Positions 42,057 through 51,429 of a DNA stretch of 64,000 nucleotides are shown piece after piece (position 1 is the stretch's first letter; every line of letters begins with the position of its first letter). The notes under the pieces were generated by a model. The model searched no databases. It was not told the DNA's origin and was given only the letters and a program-made list of their open reading frames with translations. This stretch comes from Didemnitutus sp047777955 (GTDB lineage: Bacteria; Verrucomicrobiota; Verrucomicrobiia; Opitutales; Opitutaceae). The position numbers and the translations under genes are program-made. The stretch is taken from assembly GCF_047777955.1 (NCBI RefSeq), contig NZ_CP180537.1, forward strand, positions 1,364,001 through 1,428,000, in the 5' to 3' direction.

Positions 42057-43577
42057 ATGCCCGCGACCAACTCGCATCCGATCCTCAGCTGCGCCGAGGC
42101 GAAGGCGTGGGAGGCGCGCCTGCTGCGCGACGAGGCGGCCGAGTGGAATGCCATGCAGCGCGCCGGGCGCGCCATCGCGAATGCGATCCTCGACGACGCC
42201 CGGGAGATCGGCGGCCTCGATGCGGGCGCGCGCTTGCTCGTGCTGGCGGGCAAGGGCCACAACGGCGGCGATGCCCTGCTCGCCGCCGCGATGCTGCTGG
42301 CGGAGCTTCCCGGAGCGACGGCGGACGTGGTGCTCGTCTTCGGCCTGGCCGCCCTGCGCCCGCTGGCGCGGCGCGCGCTCGACACCCTGCGCACGACCGG
42401 CGGGGCGCGCGTGCGCGAACTCGACGCGCCGACCCTGCGGCGCGAACTCGCATCCTACGACGCCTGCCTCGACGGTGTCTTCGGTTTCCAGTTCCGTCCG
42501 CCGGTCGACGAGGCCGTCGCCGAACTGCTGGCGTGGGTGAACACGCACCCGCGCCTCCGGGTGCGCGCCGCGGTGGACCTGCCGAGCGGGCTGGGCGCGG
42601 AGGCGAACGGCGGGACCGTGTTCCGCGCCGACTTCACCTACTGCACCGGCATCGTGAAGGCGCCGGTCGTCGCGCCGGCCAACGCCGCCTTCGTCGGCCG
42701 GCTGCGCTACCTCGACCTGGGCTTCTTCGCCTCGCACGTGCCGGAGTCCGCGGACCGGGTCCTGCTGCCCTCGCTCCTCCGGCCGCTCGGGGCGTTGCGG
42801 CCGGCCCAGTCGGACAAGCGCACCTTCGGCCATCTCGTGGTCGTCGGCGGCTCGCGCAGCTATCCCGGGGCGGTGCTGATGACCGTGCAGGCGGCGCTGC
42901 GCAGCGGCGTGGGCCTGCTCACGGCCTGCGTGCCGGCGTCGCTCGTGCCGGAATACGCCGCGAAATTCCCCGAGGCGATGTGGGTCGGCTTCCCGGAGAG
43001 CGCGAGCGGCGGCCTCGCTCCGTCCGCCGTCGATCTCGTCCTCGAAAAGGCCGCGCGCGCCTCGGCGCTCGTGCTCGGTCCCGGCCTCGGCGCCGCGCCC
43101 GACACGCTCGGCGCGGCGGAGGAGATTGGCCGCCGTGTGGCGGATTCGCTCCCGCTGCTCCTCGATGCCGACGCGCTCCGGCCCGAGGTCGTGCGGGCCG
43201 CGGCCGGTCGGCGCCTCGTCGCCACGCCCCACGCGGGCGAGTGGCCGCGCATCGCCGCGGCCTGGCCGGCGGAGGGCGTGCTGGTGGCGAAGGGATCGCC
43301 GACGCGCGTGGTGGCGGGCGGCGCCGCTTTCTTCAGTTTCCTGGGCGGTCCCGTGCTCGCGCGCGGCGGGAGCGGCGACCTGCTCGCCGGCGTGATCGGG
43401 GGACTGATGGCGCAGGGACCGGACGATTTGCGGCTCGCCGCGACGCGCGGTGTGGTGTGGCATGGGCTCGCTGCGGATTTGCTCGCCCGCGACAAGGGCC
43501 AGGTGGCCGTGCAGACGACGCAGCTGCTGGATTACCTCCAGCCGGCGCTCCACTGCACGGACCATGAAGACACCTGA
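42057..43577 (+). CDS. nnr: Bifunctional NAD(P)H-hydrate epimerase/dehydratase
   Basis: The enzyme repairs hydrated NAD(P)H: the N-terminal YjeF domain interconverts R and S forms and the C-terminal kinase-like domain dehydrates the S form. At 506 residues both domains are present. The epimerase has AGKGHNGGDALLAAAML and AAVDLPSGLGA. The dehydratase has RTFGHLVVVGGSRSYPGA, LVLGPGLGAA, LLLDADALRP, TPHAGEWPRI and the nucleotide loop ARGGSGDLLAGVIGG. The end overlaps the dprA start by 14 bp. Confidence 0.93.
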   Translation: MPATNSHPILSCAEAKAWEARLLRDEAAEWNAMQRAGRAIANAILDDAREIGGLDAGARLLVLAGKGHNGGDALLAAAMLLAELPGATADVVLVFGLAALRPLARRALDTLRTTGGARVRELDAPTLRRELASYDACLDGVFGFQFRPPVDEAVAELLAWVNTHPRLRVRAAVDLPSGLGAEANGGTVFRADFTYCTGIVKAPVVAPANAAFVGRLRYLDLGFFASHVPESADRVLLPSLLRPLGALRPAQSDKRTFGHLVVVGGSRSYPGAVLMTVQAALRSGVGLLTACVPASLVPEYAAKFPEAMWVGFPESASGGLAPSAVDLVLEKAARASALVLGPGLGAAPDTLGAAEEIGRRVADSLPLLLDADALRPEVVRAAAGRRLVATPHAGEWPRIAAAWPAEGVLVAKGSPTRVVAGGAAFFSFLGGPVLARGGSGDLLAGVIGGLMAQGPDDLRLAATRGVVWHGLAADLLARDKGQVAVQTTQLLDYLQPALHCTDHEDT

Positions 43578-44707
43578 ACTCACCGAGCGGCAGGCGTTCA
43601 TGATCTTGAACGACCTGCCCAACATCGGCCCGATCACGCTCAACCGGCTGCTCGCGGAGTTCGGCGGCGATCCGGTCGCCATCCTGCGCGCCGGACGCCG
43701 CGAGCTCGAGCGCGTGCGCGGCGTCGGTCCCGAGACGAGCGCCGCGCTCGCCGGCTGGACGGCGCACTTCGACCTCGCGCGCGAGGAGGAACGCCTGGCG
43801 CAGGCCGGCGCCACGTTCATCACGACCCGCGATGACGGCTATCCGCGCCTGTTGAAGGAAATCCACGACCCGCCCATTGGCCTCTACCGCAAGGGCGCCT
43901 ACGATTTCGACGCGCCGTGCGTCGCCATCGTCGGCAGCCGGCGCACGACGCTCTACGGCCAGGCCACGGCGAAGAAGCTCGGTGCCGAGCTCGCGCGGCT
44001 CGGCTTCTGCGTCGTCAGCGGCCTGGCGCGCGGCATCGACACCGCGGCGCACGAGGGCGCGCTGTCCGTCGGCGGCCGCACCGCCGCCGTCATCGGCACC
44101 GGCATCGACATCATCTACCCGTCGGAAAACCTCGGGCTCTACCGCCGCATCGCCGAGAGCGGCGCGGTGCTCTCGGAGTTTCCTTCGGCCGCAAGGCCGA
44201 CCGCCAGAGCTTCGCCATGCGCAACCGCATCGTCTCCGGCATGAGCGCGGCGGTCGTCGTGGTGGAGAGCGACGTCGACGGCGGCGCGATGATCACCGCG
44301 AAGTTCGCCGGCGAGCAGGGCGCCTCCTCTTCGCCGTGCCCGGCCGCATCGACCAGCCCAGCAGCGCCGGCTGCCACCAGCTCATCCGCGACGGCGCCAC
44401 GCTGCTGACCGGCGTAGACGACCTGCTCAGCGAGCTGAACTACCTGCAGGGCTTCGCGCCGGGGAAGATCCCCGCCGTCCCCGATGCGCCCAGCGTGCTC
44501 GAGCAGCTCACGTCCGTCGCGCTCGGCGAGCCGGAGCGCAGGGTGCTCGAGTGCTTCCGCGGCGGCGCGATGCCCGGCATCGACACCCTGGCCGCGCAGA
44601 CCGGCCTCGCGGCGGCGGAGGTGTCCGCGTCGCTCATGCTGCTGGAGTTGAAAAAGCTCGTCACGAAACGCGCCGACGGCACGTTCGAGGCCAAAACGGT
44701 TCTCTGA
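43564..44707 (+). pseudogene. dprA: DNA processing protein DprA, two apparent frameshifts
   Basis: DprA loads RecA on incoming single-stranded DNA during transformation. The frame from ATG 43564 gives the helix-hairpin-helix region (LPNIGPITLNRLLAEFGGD) and the Rossmann fold (CVAIVGSRRTTLYGQATAKK, VVSGLARGIDTAAHEGALS, AVIGTGIDIIYPSENLGLY). At about 44182 it shifts by minus one: SEF continues as FGRKADRQSFAMRNRIVSGM in the next frame. At about 44323 it shifts again to LLFAVPGRIDQPSSAGCHQL. The C-terminal winged helix is intact to 44707. Restoring one C at each site rebuilds a full-length protein of about 380 residues, so either sequencing error or recent inactivation is possible. Confidence 0.88.
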
Positions 44708-44714
44708 TTACCCT

Positions 44715-46820
44715 ATGAAATTGCACCGAGTATTCGTGCTCGCCGCGGCGGCGTTTTGCCTGGCGGCTTCCTCCCTTATCGCGGCCGAAGCCGCCAAGCG
44801 GCGCCCCATCACCCACGAGGACGTGTGGTTGATGAAGCGCCTCGGCGGACCGGTCGCCAGCCCCGACGGAAAGTGGATCGTCTTCTCCGTCACCGAGCCG
44901 GCTTACGACGCCAAGGAGCAGTCCACCGATCTCTGGCTGAAATCCCTGGCGGACGACACGCCCGCGCGCCGCCTCACCCACACCAAGGCGCCCGAGGGCG
45001 GCGTGAGCTGGTCGCCCGACTCCGCGAGCATCGTCTTCACCACGCGCCGCGAGGGCGACGAGGCCTCGCAGATCTATCGCCTCAACCTCAAGGACGGCGG
45101 CGAGGCCGAGCGCCTCACCAGCCTCACGCTCGGCGCCCGCTCGCCGAAGTTCAGCCCCGACGGCAAACAGCTGCTGTTCGTCAGCGAGGTATTCCCCGGC
45201 GCCAACGACGAGGACGCGATCAAGAAGGCGGCGAAGGAGCGCAAGGACCGCAAATACAACGCCCGCGCCTACGAGCAGTTTCCCCCGCGCTTCTGGATGA
45301 CGTGGCTCGACGACAAGAAGGCGCACCTCTTCGTCATGGACGCCAGGGCCGGCGCGAAGGCGCGCGACCTGCTCGCCGGCACGAAGCTCGCGGAGCTGCC
45401 CGGCTTCGGCGGCGGCCAGGGCGACGACGGCCAGAACCTCGAAGCCGAGTGGGCGCCCGACGGCAGCGGCGCGGTGCTCAGCGTCGCGACGAACCGCGAC
45501 GCCGCGGCGCGCGAGCCGGTCTACACCCAGCTTTATTTCGTCGCCGTGGCCGGCGGCGAGCCGACGCGCCTGACGAACGACAAGTGCAGCTACGGCAACC
45601 TCCAGTTTTCGCCCGACGGCAAGACACTCTTCTGCCTCACCGACCCGAACACGATCGACAAGGTCTATGACCTCAGCCGCCTCGCCAGCTTCCCGTGGCC
45701 GTTCGACGCCGCGAAGAAAAACATCCTCACCGCGAACCTCGATCGCGCCGTGGGTCGCTACGCGCTGCCGGAAGGCACGGACCGCGTCTACTTCACCTTC
45801 GAGCACGCCGGCATCGAGCAGCTGCACTCCGTCAGCTACGCCGGCGGCGACGTGCGCGACGAGCCGTCGATGAGCTACGGCACGACCGGCGGCCTCAACG
45901 CCGGCGGCCGGGCGCTCGTCGGCACCTGGGACAGCGTGGCGAACCCGGCGGAAATCTACGCCTTCAACGGCGCGCCGAAGCGCCTGACGGCGTTCAACGT
46001 CGACAAGGCCGCCGCGCTCGACCTGCCCGCGGTGGAGCACTTCGACTTCAAGGCCAGCGACGGCCTGACGGTGCACAACATGATCGTGCGGCCGGCCGGC
46101 TTCGATCCGGCGAAGAAGTATCCGCTCTTCGTCGTCATCCACGGCGGCGCCGCGAACATGTGGCACGACACCTTCGTGCTGCGCTGGAACTACCACCTGC
46201 TCGCCGGCACGGAATACGTCATCCTGCTCACCGACTACAAGGGCTCGACCGGCTACGGCGAGGCGTTCGCGCGCGCGATCCAGCTCGATCCGCTGCGCGG
46301 CCCGGGCAACCACGTCAACGAAGCCGCCGACGAGGCGGTGAAGCGTTTCCCCTTCATCGACGGCACGCGCCTGGCCGCGGGCGGCGCCAGCTACGGCGGC
46401 CACCTCGCCAACTGGCTGCAGGCGACGACCACGCGCTACAAGTGCATCATCTCCCACGCCGGCGAGGCCGACCTCATCATGCAGTGGGGCACGAGCGACA
46501 GCATCTGGGGCCGCGAGGTCAACAGCGGCGGCCCGATCTGGGGCGACAGCAAGGTCTGGCGCGACCAGAGCCCCGTGCTGCAGGCGGGCAACCACGAGAA
46601 GGGCACCGGCTTCAAGACGCCGATCCTCATCACCGTCGGCGAACTCGATTTCCGCGTGCCGATGAACAACGCCTACATGTGGTTCGCGCTCAACCAGCGC
46701 CTCAACGTCCCGAGCAAGCTGCTCGTCTTCCCCGAGGCCGGCCACTGGATCCTGCGCGGCGAGGACAGCCGCTACTGGTATGGCGAGGTGCGCGGCTGGC
46801 TGGCGAAATACCTGAAGTGA
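44715..46820 (+). CDS. Exported S9-family prolyl oligopeptidase (acylaminoacyl peptidase-like)
   Basis: A 701-residue serine peptidase with an N-terminal signal peptide (VFVLAAAAFCLAASSLIAAE), so it acts in the periplasm or outside. Residues about 40-430 form a beta-propeller with WD40-like PD40 repeats (GPVASPDGKWIVFSV, GVSWSPDSASIVFTT, SPKFSPDGKQLLFVS). The alpha/beta hydrolase domain carries Ser559 in GGASYGGHLANW, Asp645 in VGELDFRVPMNN and His677 in PEAGHWIL, all in the expected order. It lies 8 bp after dprA and ends at a strong terminator. Confidence 0.93.
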   Translation: MKLHRVFVLAAAAFCLAASSLIAAEAAKRRPITHEDVWLMKRLGGPVASPDGKWIVFSVTEPAYDAKEQSTDLWLKSLADDTPARRLTHTKAPEGGVSWSPDSASIVFTTRREGDEASQIYRLNLKDGGEAERLTSLTLGARSPKFSPDGKQLLFVSEVFPGANDEDAIKKAAKERKDRKYNARAYEQFPPRFWMTWLDDKKAHLFVMDARAGAKARDLLAGTKLAELPGFGGGQGDDGQNLEAEWAPDGSGAVLSVATNRDAAAREPVYTQLYFVAVAGGEPTRLTNDKCSYGNLQFSPDGKTLFCLTDPNTIDKVYDLSRLASFPWPFDAAKKNILTANLDRAVGRYALPEGTDRVYFTFEHAGIEQLHSVSYAGGDVRDEPSMSYGTTGGLNAGGRALVGTWDSVANPAEIYAFNGAPKRLTAFNVDKAAALDLPAVEHFDFKASDGLTVHNMIVRPAGFDPAKKYPLFVVIHGGAANMWHDTFVLRWNYHLLAGTEYVILLTDYKGSTGYGEAFARAIQLDPLRGPGNHVNEAADEAVKRFPFIDGTRLAAGGASYGGHLANWLQATTTRYKCIISHAGEADLIMQWGTSDSIWGREVNSGGPIWGDSKVWRDQSPVLQAGNHEKGTGFKTPILITVGELDFRVPMNNAYMWFALNQRLNVPSKLLVFPEAGHWILRGEDSRYWYGEVRGWLAKYLK

Positions 46821-46847
46821 GCGGTTGATTCAGCTCCCGCAGCCCCC

Positions 46848-46875
46848 AGGCGCGCCATCGGGCGCGCCTTTTTTT
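46848..46875 (+). terminator. Intrinsic terminator after the S9 peptidase
   Basis: AGGCGCGCC (46848-46856) pairs with GGCGCGCCT (46861-46869) around ATCG and continues into seven Ts. Confidence 0.88.
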
Positions 46876-46888
46876 CAGCGGCGGAGGC

Positions 46889-49298
46889 CTATTTGCCGTC
46901 GGCGTGCCTTTGCACGGCCTCGTCGTCGAGCACGTAGCGCTGCCGGTCGGTGACGATCTTCTTCAGGCTCGGCTCGTCGTTGTCGGCGTCCGTCTCGTCC
47001 TGGTCGATGTGCTGCACGAAGTGCTCGTAGCTGTCCGGCTTGTGGGTGTCGCGCCTGACTTCGTCGGCGAGCAGGGCCTGGTAGCGTTTCGCGATCTCGC
47101 CCACCCGGTCCCAGGCCAGCCAGCGCTGCGCGACGTCGTGCAGATAGCCGAGGTAGCGCCAGCGCAGCCCGGGAGCGTCGAAGAGTTTGTTCAACAGCGC
47201 CCGGCGCGGGTCGTCCATGCCGGCGAGCACCTCGAGTTGCTCGCGCTGGGTCACGAGCGTGCGGCCGCCGCCGCTGCCGCCCTCGCTGCGGCGGCGAAAG
47301 CTGTCGGTGCCGAGGCGGAGTCCGGGAATGGGCAGGCCGACGCTGAGGCCGCTGCCGCCGCCCGCGCCGCGGCCGCCTCCCCGCTCGTCGCGCCCCGCTT
47401 CGTCGCCGGAGCGGCCCGCATCGCGCGGGTCGTCGTTGACGATGAACTTGTCCCGCTTGGCGATCTCGACCGGGTCGGCGGTGAAGACGTGATCGGCAAT
47501 CAGCTTTTCCAGGCCGGCCTGGATCTGTCCCTGCGCCAGCCGATGGGTCCGGGCGTCGCCCCAGCGGTCGAACCAGCGTGCGAAGGCTCCGGCGAACTCC
47601 TCGCGGGCGACGTTGCCGTCGCGATCCTGGTCCATCTCGGCGAAAAATTCGTCGCCGATGATCTCCGCCGGGTCGTCCTTGCCGTAGGTCTGCCGGCTCT
47701 TGCCGTCGCGCATCGAGGGCGGCGTGACGAACCAGCGGAACTTCTCGATGAACTGCGCGCGGGTGACCTGGCCGGCGTAGTTCTCGTCCATGACCGTGAA
47801 CCAGCCGCGCGCGAAATCGAGCCACTCGTCGCGTGTGACCGACTGGTCGTCGTCGCGGTCGGCCTTCAGGACGAGGCTGTAGCTGAGCATCATCGCCAGG
47901 TCCGTGCTCGCCGGTCGCGGCGCGGCGGACGGGGTTTGGCGCGCCGGTGGCCCGGATGTCTTCGCGGCGACGTTGGCCGTCGCGCCCGGACTGCCGGCGG
48001 CGGGGCGCGGCCGGTCGCGCGACTCGCCGGCGCCCGGCCGGCGGCGGAAGCCGGTGGCGACGACCTGGGTCTCGACGAGGCGGAAGCTCGCCGCGCCCGC
48101 CAGCGGCACGAGGTGGAAGCGACCGGACGGATCGAGGTAAAGGCCGTAGCCGCCGCCCGTGGCGCGATAGCCGCCCTGGTTCAGCAGCGCGTTCTCGAGG
48201 GCGAGGAAACGCAGCGTGCCGTTCACGTCGAGGATCGGGGGAGCTTCTTGTTGAGGTATTCGGGCGGAGTTTCGGCGATGGTCTTGCACAGCGCGATGAG
48301 CGCGCGCCAGGCCTCGGGCGACTCGGGCGTCTGCAAGCGGTAGATCGCGCGGTAGGGCTGCGGGTCGTCGCCGAGGTAGGTGAGGCCGCCGCCGGCGGGC
48401 ACGATCCAGCGCGCGCCGGCGGCGGTGCCGAAGTTCTCGCGCAGGAGCGCGTCGTCGAAGGGCTGGACGTTGGTGTAGACGCCCCAGTTCTCGCCGTTGA
48501 TCGCCAGGGTGACGAAAGCGGTGCGCGGCGCGGGACCGCCGTCGCGGGCCGCCTCGAAATAGAGCGCGGTGCGCAGGTTGGTGGGGTCGTCGTGGGCGTC
48601 CACGAGGTGCAGCGTGCGTTCGCCGGCGATGCGCTGGCCGGGGTCGGTGAAATCCAGCCGGACGTCGAGGCTGCGGTGATAGCCTGGCTCGCGCGTCGCG
48701 CCGGTGGGCAGGGGGCGAAGCGGACTCCGACGCCGGCGTAGGTCCGGCCGTCGACCGTCAGCGTGGCGGGAACCCAGACGTCGGTGGGAGCGAAGAGCGC
48801 GAGCTGGCGTTCCCAGTCGGCGTCCTCGAATTGCAGCGTGATCGTGCGCAACGTTGTCGGGTCGTAGAGCGGACGGTCGGGAAAGGAGCGGGCGCGGGCG
48901 GGGTCGGCTTTTTCGCCGGCGCGCACCGGCTCGAGCACGCGGGCGGGAGCGATGGGAGCGGTGGCGGTGTGCCGCGGCGCCGCCGGGGAGGCCGGCGGGG
49001 TCGATGCGGCGAGGTGGTCGCGCGCGGCGGCGCGTTCGGCCGAATCGAGTCGGCCGTCGCCGTCGCGGTCGAACTTGGCCACGAGCTCGAGCGTGGGCGC
49101 GAAGACCGGGTCGGCGGCCGGGCCGGCCGGTGCCGTTTCCGGCTCCGAGTCGGACCCTGCGGCCCGGCGGGAGGCGCGCTCGCCATGGGACGCGCGTCCG
49201 CCGTCGCGGGCCGGTTGCGCGGGAAGGTCGAGGATGCCAGCCAGACCGGCGGCGAGGGCAAGGAGGGCGAGGGGGCGGGTTTCATGCAGCGGCACCGG
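46889..49298 (-). pseudogene. Secreted CotH-like kinase with EF-hands, frameshifted
   Basis: Read on the minus strand, three frames join into one exported protein of about 800 residues. The first part has a hydrophobic signal (LALLALAAGLAGILDLPAQ), an EF-hand loop FDRDGDGRLDSAE, and the start of a CotH domain (WVPATLTVDGRTYAGVGVRF). At about 48712 the frame shifts to one with SLDVRLDFTDPGQRIAGERT and NGENWGVYTNVQPFDDAL, typical of CotH kinases. At about 48238 it shifts again to PILDVNGTLRFLALENALLN and continues through EF-hand loops DRDDDQSVTRDEW and DQDRDGNVAREEF to the end. Each shift equals one missing C in a run of Cs. The start is uncertain: GTG 49298 is in frame, but ATG 49285 with one more A would give a better signal peptide. 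Confidence 0.72.
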
Positions 49299-49391
49299 AA
49301 GCGACCGGCTCACTCGGGATGTGCGGGCCGGGCTTCCCGCCTCTAAGACGACGCTGCGGCAGCGCGGTTCCGCGGTGCCGGGAGATGACAC

Positions 49392-49736
49392 TCAACCCGG
49401 GGGCCAGGCGAGCGGGCGGCCGCCGAGGAGGTGGACGTGCAGGTGCGGGACGGTCTCGCCGCCGTCACGGCCGTTGTTGATCACGATGCGGAAGCCGTTC
49501 GCCTCGAGGCCGAGCTTCCTGGCCACGGTCGCGGCGCTGAGCAGGAGGTGGCCGAGGACAGCCTGATCCGACGCCTGGGCCTCGGCGACGCGGGCGATGT
49601 GACGCTTCGGGATGACGAGCACGTGCACCGGCGCCTGCGGGTTGATGTCGTGGATGGCGATGCAGTGCTCGTCCTCGTGGGCGAGCTTGGCCGGGATCTC
49701 GCGGTCGATGATTTTTTGGAAGATCGTCTTGGGCAT
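49392..49736 (-). CDS. hinT: HIT family nucleotide hydrolase
   Basis: HinT-type proteins hydrolyse adenosine phosphoramidates and acyl-AMPs. From ATG 49736-49734 on the minus strand it has 114 residues, beginning MPKTIFQKIIDREIPAKLAH and containing ALHDINPQAP-like AIHDINPQAPVHVLVIPKRH, then the histidine triad PHLHVHLLGGRPLAWPPG. Length and motifs fit HinT. The longer open frame upstream is a shadow. Confidence 0.93.
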   Translation of the reverse strand: MPKTIFQKIIDREIPAKLAHEDEHCIAIHDINPQAPVHVLVIPKRHIARVAEAQASDQAVLGHLLLSAATVARKLGLEANGFRIVINNGRDGGETVPHLHVHLLGGRPLAWPPG

Positions 49737-49744
49737 GGGTCGGA

Positions 49745-49807
49745 TTAAGCGCAAAGGCGCGAAGACGCCAAGAATGCCGTTGCCGCTTCTCCGCGCCTTC
49801 GCGTTTA
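49745..49807. repeat. Inverted repeat between hinT and the upstream gene
   Basis: The arms 49745-49767 (TTAAGCGCAAAGGCGCGAAG at the start) and 49785-49807 (ending CGCGTTTAA) are complementary with about four G-T mismatches. The right arm supplies the TAA stop of the neighbouring minus-strand gene. The GGCGCGAAGACGC core looks like a dispersed intergenic repeat. It could also act as a hairpin at the end of the pabA-nrdR transcript. Confidence 0.55.
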
Positions 49808-50302
49808 AAGAAACAGCAGGTTCACGTTCGCGCCGCGGCGGGTGCGGGCGGCGGTGAGGTGCCGGAGGAGGTCGAGCGTCTCGTCGTATTCGCGCTGGCG
49901 GCGGGCGGCGCCGCGGCGGGCGGCGGGGCAGAGGGCCGGGCGGAGATTGGTCACGAGCACGGTGGCCTCGCGGCAGGTGGCGAGCTGCTTCAGGCCGGCC
50001 ATGAGGTGGGCGCGGGCGAAGAGCGGCGAGGCGGCGTTGGCCTCGGCGGCCGCGTCCCAGTGGAAGAAGCCGTGCGATTCGCGGGTCTGGCAGAGGCGGG
50101 CGAAGAGCTGCGCGGCCGCGTTGACGAAGGCCGGGTCGTTCGGCGTGATCTCCTCGGCGGCGCCGGCGCGGGCGCGCTCGGCGTCGAGGCTGGTGACGAT
50201 GGCGGCGTCGATCTGCTGGGCGAGGTAGAGGTCGTGCCCGGTGAGCGGCGCGAAGAGCGCGTTGAGAAAGTGCAGGCGGCGCAGTTGGGCAGGACGCGTC
50301 AT
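49805..50302 (-). CDS. Unknown protein coupled to nrdR
   Basis: A 165-residue protein whose ATG (50302-50300) overlaps the nrdR stop by 4 bp (ATGA), implying translational coupling. It begins MTRPAQLRRLHFLNALFAPL and is mainly alpha-helical and rich in Ala, Arg and Leu (LFARLCQTRESHGFFHWDAA, HLMAGLKQLATCREATVLVT). No membrane helix, signal or known motif was recognised. Confidence 0.6.
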   Translation of the reverse strand: MTRPAQLRRLHFLNALFAPLTGHDLYLAQQIDAAIVTSLDAERARAGAAEEITPNDPAFVNAAAQLFARLCQTRESHGFFHWDAAAEANAASPLFARAHLMAGLKQLATCREATVLVTNLRPALCPAARRGAARRQREYDETLDLLRHLTAARTRRGANVNLLFL

Positions 50303-50781
50303 TTCTTCGGCTTCGGTGTAGTCCCTTCCGGGAACGGCGCAAGGCTCGTGATCTCGTCGACGAACTCGCCGACGTCGCGGAATTCCTTGTAGACGCTCGC
50401 GAAGCGCACGTAGGCGACCTGGTCGAGCTTGCGCAGGCGCAGCATGACCTGTTCGCCGATGGCCTTGGTCGGCACCTGGCTCTCGAAGCCGGCCTCGACC
50501 GCGTCGATCACGTCCTCGACGAGCATGTAGATCTGCTCGCCGTCGATCGGACGCTTGTGGCAGGCGGCGCGGACGGCGGCGACGAGCTTGTCGCGCATGA
50601 ACGGCTCGGTGCGGCCGTCGCGCTTGACGACGATGAGGCTGTCGCGCACGAGCGACTCGTTGGTGGTGAAGCGGTGACCGCACTCGAGGCACTCGCGGCG
50701 GCGGCGGATGGTGTTGCCGTCGCGCGCGATGCGCGAGTCGATGACCTTATCCTCGATGGAGGTGCACTTCGGGCAGCGCAT
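50299..50781 (-). CDS. nrdR: Transcriptional repressor NrdR
   Basis: NrdR represses ribonucleotide reductase genes in response to the dATP/ATP ratio. The 160-residue protein has the N-terminal zinc ribbon (C3, C6, C31, C34; MRCPKCTSIEDKVIDSR) and an ATP-cone domain (LIVVKRDGRTEPFMRDKL). It ends with a lysine-rich tail. Its ATG overlaps the pabA stop by one base. No nrd genes or NrdR boxes are evident in this window. Confidence 0.95.
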   Translation of the reverse strand: MRCPKCTSIEDKVIDSRIARDGNTIRRRRECLECGHRFTTNESLVRDSLIVVKRDGRTEPFMRDKLVAAVRAACHKRPIDGEQIYMLVEDVIDAVEAGFESQVPTKAIGEQVMLRLRKLDQVAYVRFASVYKEFRDVGEFVDEITSLAPFPEGTTPKPKK

Positions 50782-51347
50782 CAGTTCAGGGAGAGAAAAT
50801 TCTGGAGCATCTTCATGCCGTGCTGGGTGGCGATGGATTCGGGGTGGAATTGGACACCCCAGATCGGCATTTGTTTGTGGCGCAGTCCCATGATTTCTCC
50901 CTCGGCGGTTTCGGCCGTGATCTCGAGGCAGTCGGGCAAGCTGGCGCGCTCGACGAGCAGCGAGTGGTAGCGGGTGGCCTGGAAAGGCGAGGGTAGTCCG
51001 CCGAAGATGTCGGTGTTCTTGTGCAGGATCGGGGACATTTTGCCGTGCATAAGCCGGCCGGCGCGGATGACCTTGCCGCCGAAGTATTGGCCCATGGCCT
51101 GGTGGCCGAGGCAGACGCCGAAAATGGGCTTCCGGCCGCCGAAGACGCGGAACATGTCGAGGCTGATGCCGGCCTCGGTCGGCGTGCAGGGGCCGGGCGA
51201 GATGAGCACGCGGTCGGGATTCAGCGCCGCGGCCTGCTCGGGGGTGATCTCGTCGTTGCGGAAGATGCGCATGCTCACGCCCAGTTGGCCGAAATATTGG
51301 ACCAGGTTGAACGTGAACGAGTCGTAATTGTCGATGACGAGCAGCAC
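50781..51347 (-). CDS. pabA: Aminodeoxychorismate/anthranilate synthase glutamine amidotransferase
   Basis: This subunit supplies ammonia from glutamine for p-aminobenzoate and/or anthranilate synthesis. The 188-residue protein has the class I amidotransferase triad: Cys79 in FGVCLGHQAMGQYFGG, and His and Glu in GVQFHPESIATQHG. It starts MLLVIDNYDSFTFNLVQYF. Divergent folate genes (folP onward) suggest a pabA role, but sequence alone does not separate pabA from trpG. Confidence 0.92.
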   Translation of the reverse strand: MLLVIDNYDSFTFNLVQYFGQLGVSMRIFRNDEITPEQAAALNPDRVLISPGPCTPTEAGISLDMFRVFGGRKPIFGVCLGHQAMGQYFGGKVIRAGRLMHGKMSPILHKNTDIFGGLPSPFQATRYHSLLVERASLPDCLEITAETAEGEIMGLRHKQMPIWGVQFHPESIATQHGMKMLQNFLSLN

Positions 51348-51429
51348 GGGCGCACTATTGGGTTGCCGCGCGGGCGGTCAAGTGCCGGGGCTTGCGTGTC
51401 CCGGCATACGGACGGAGGATGGCCGCTCC

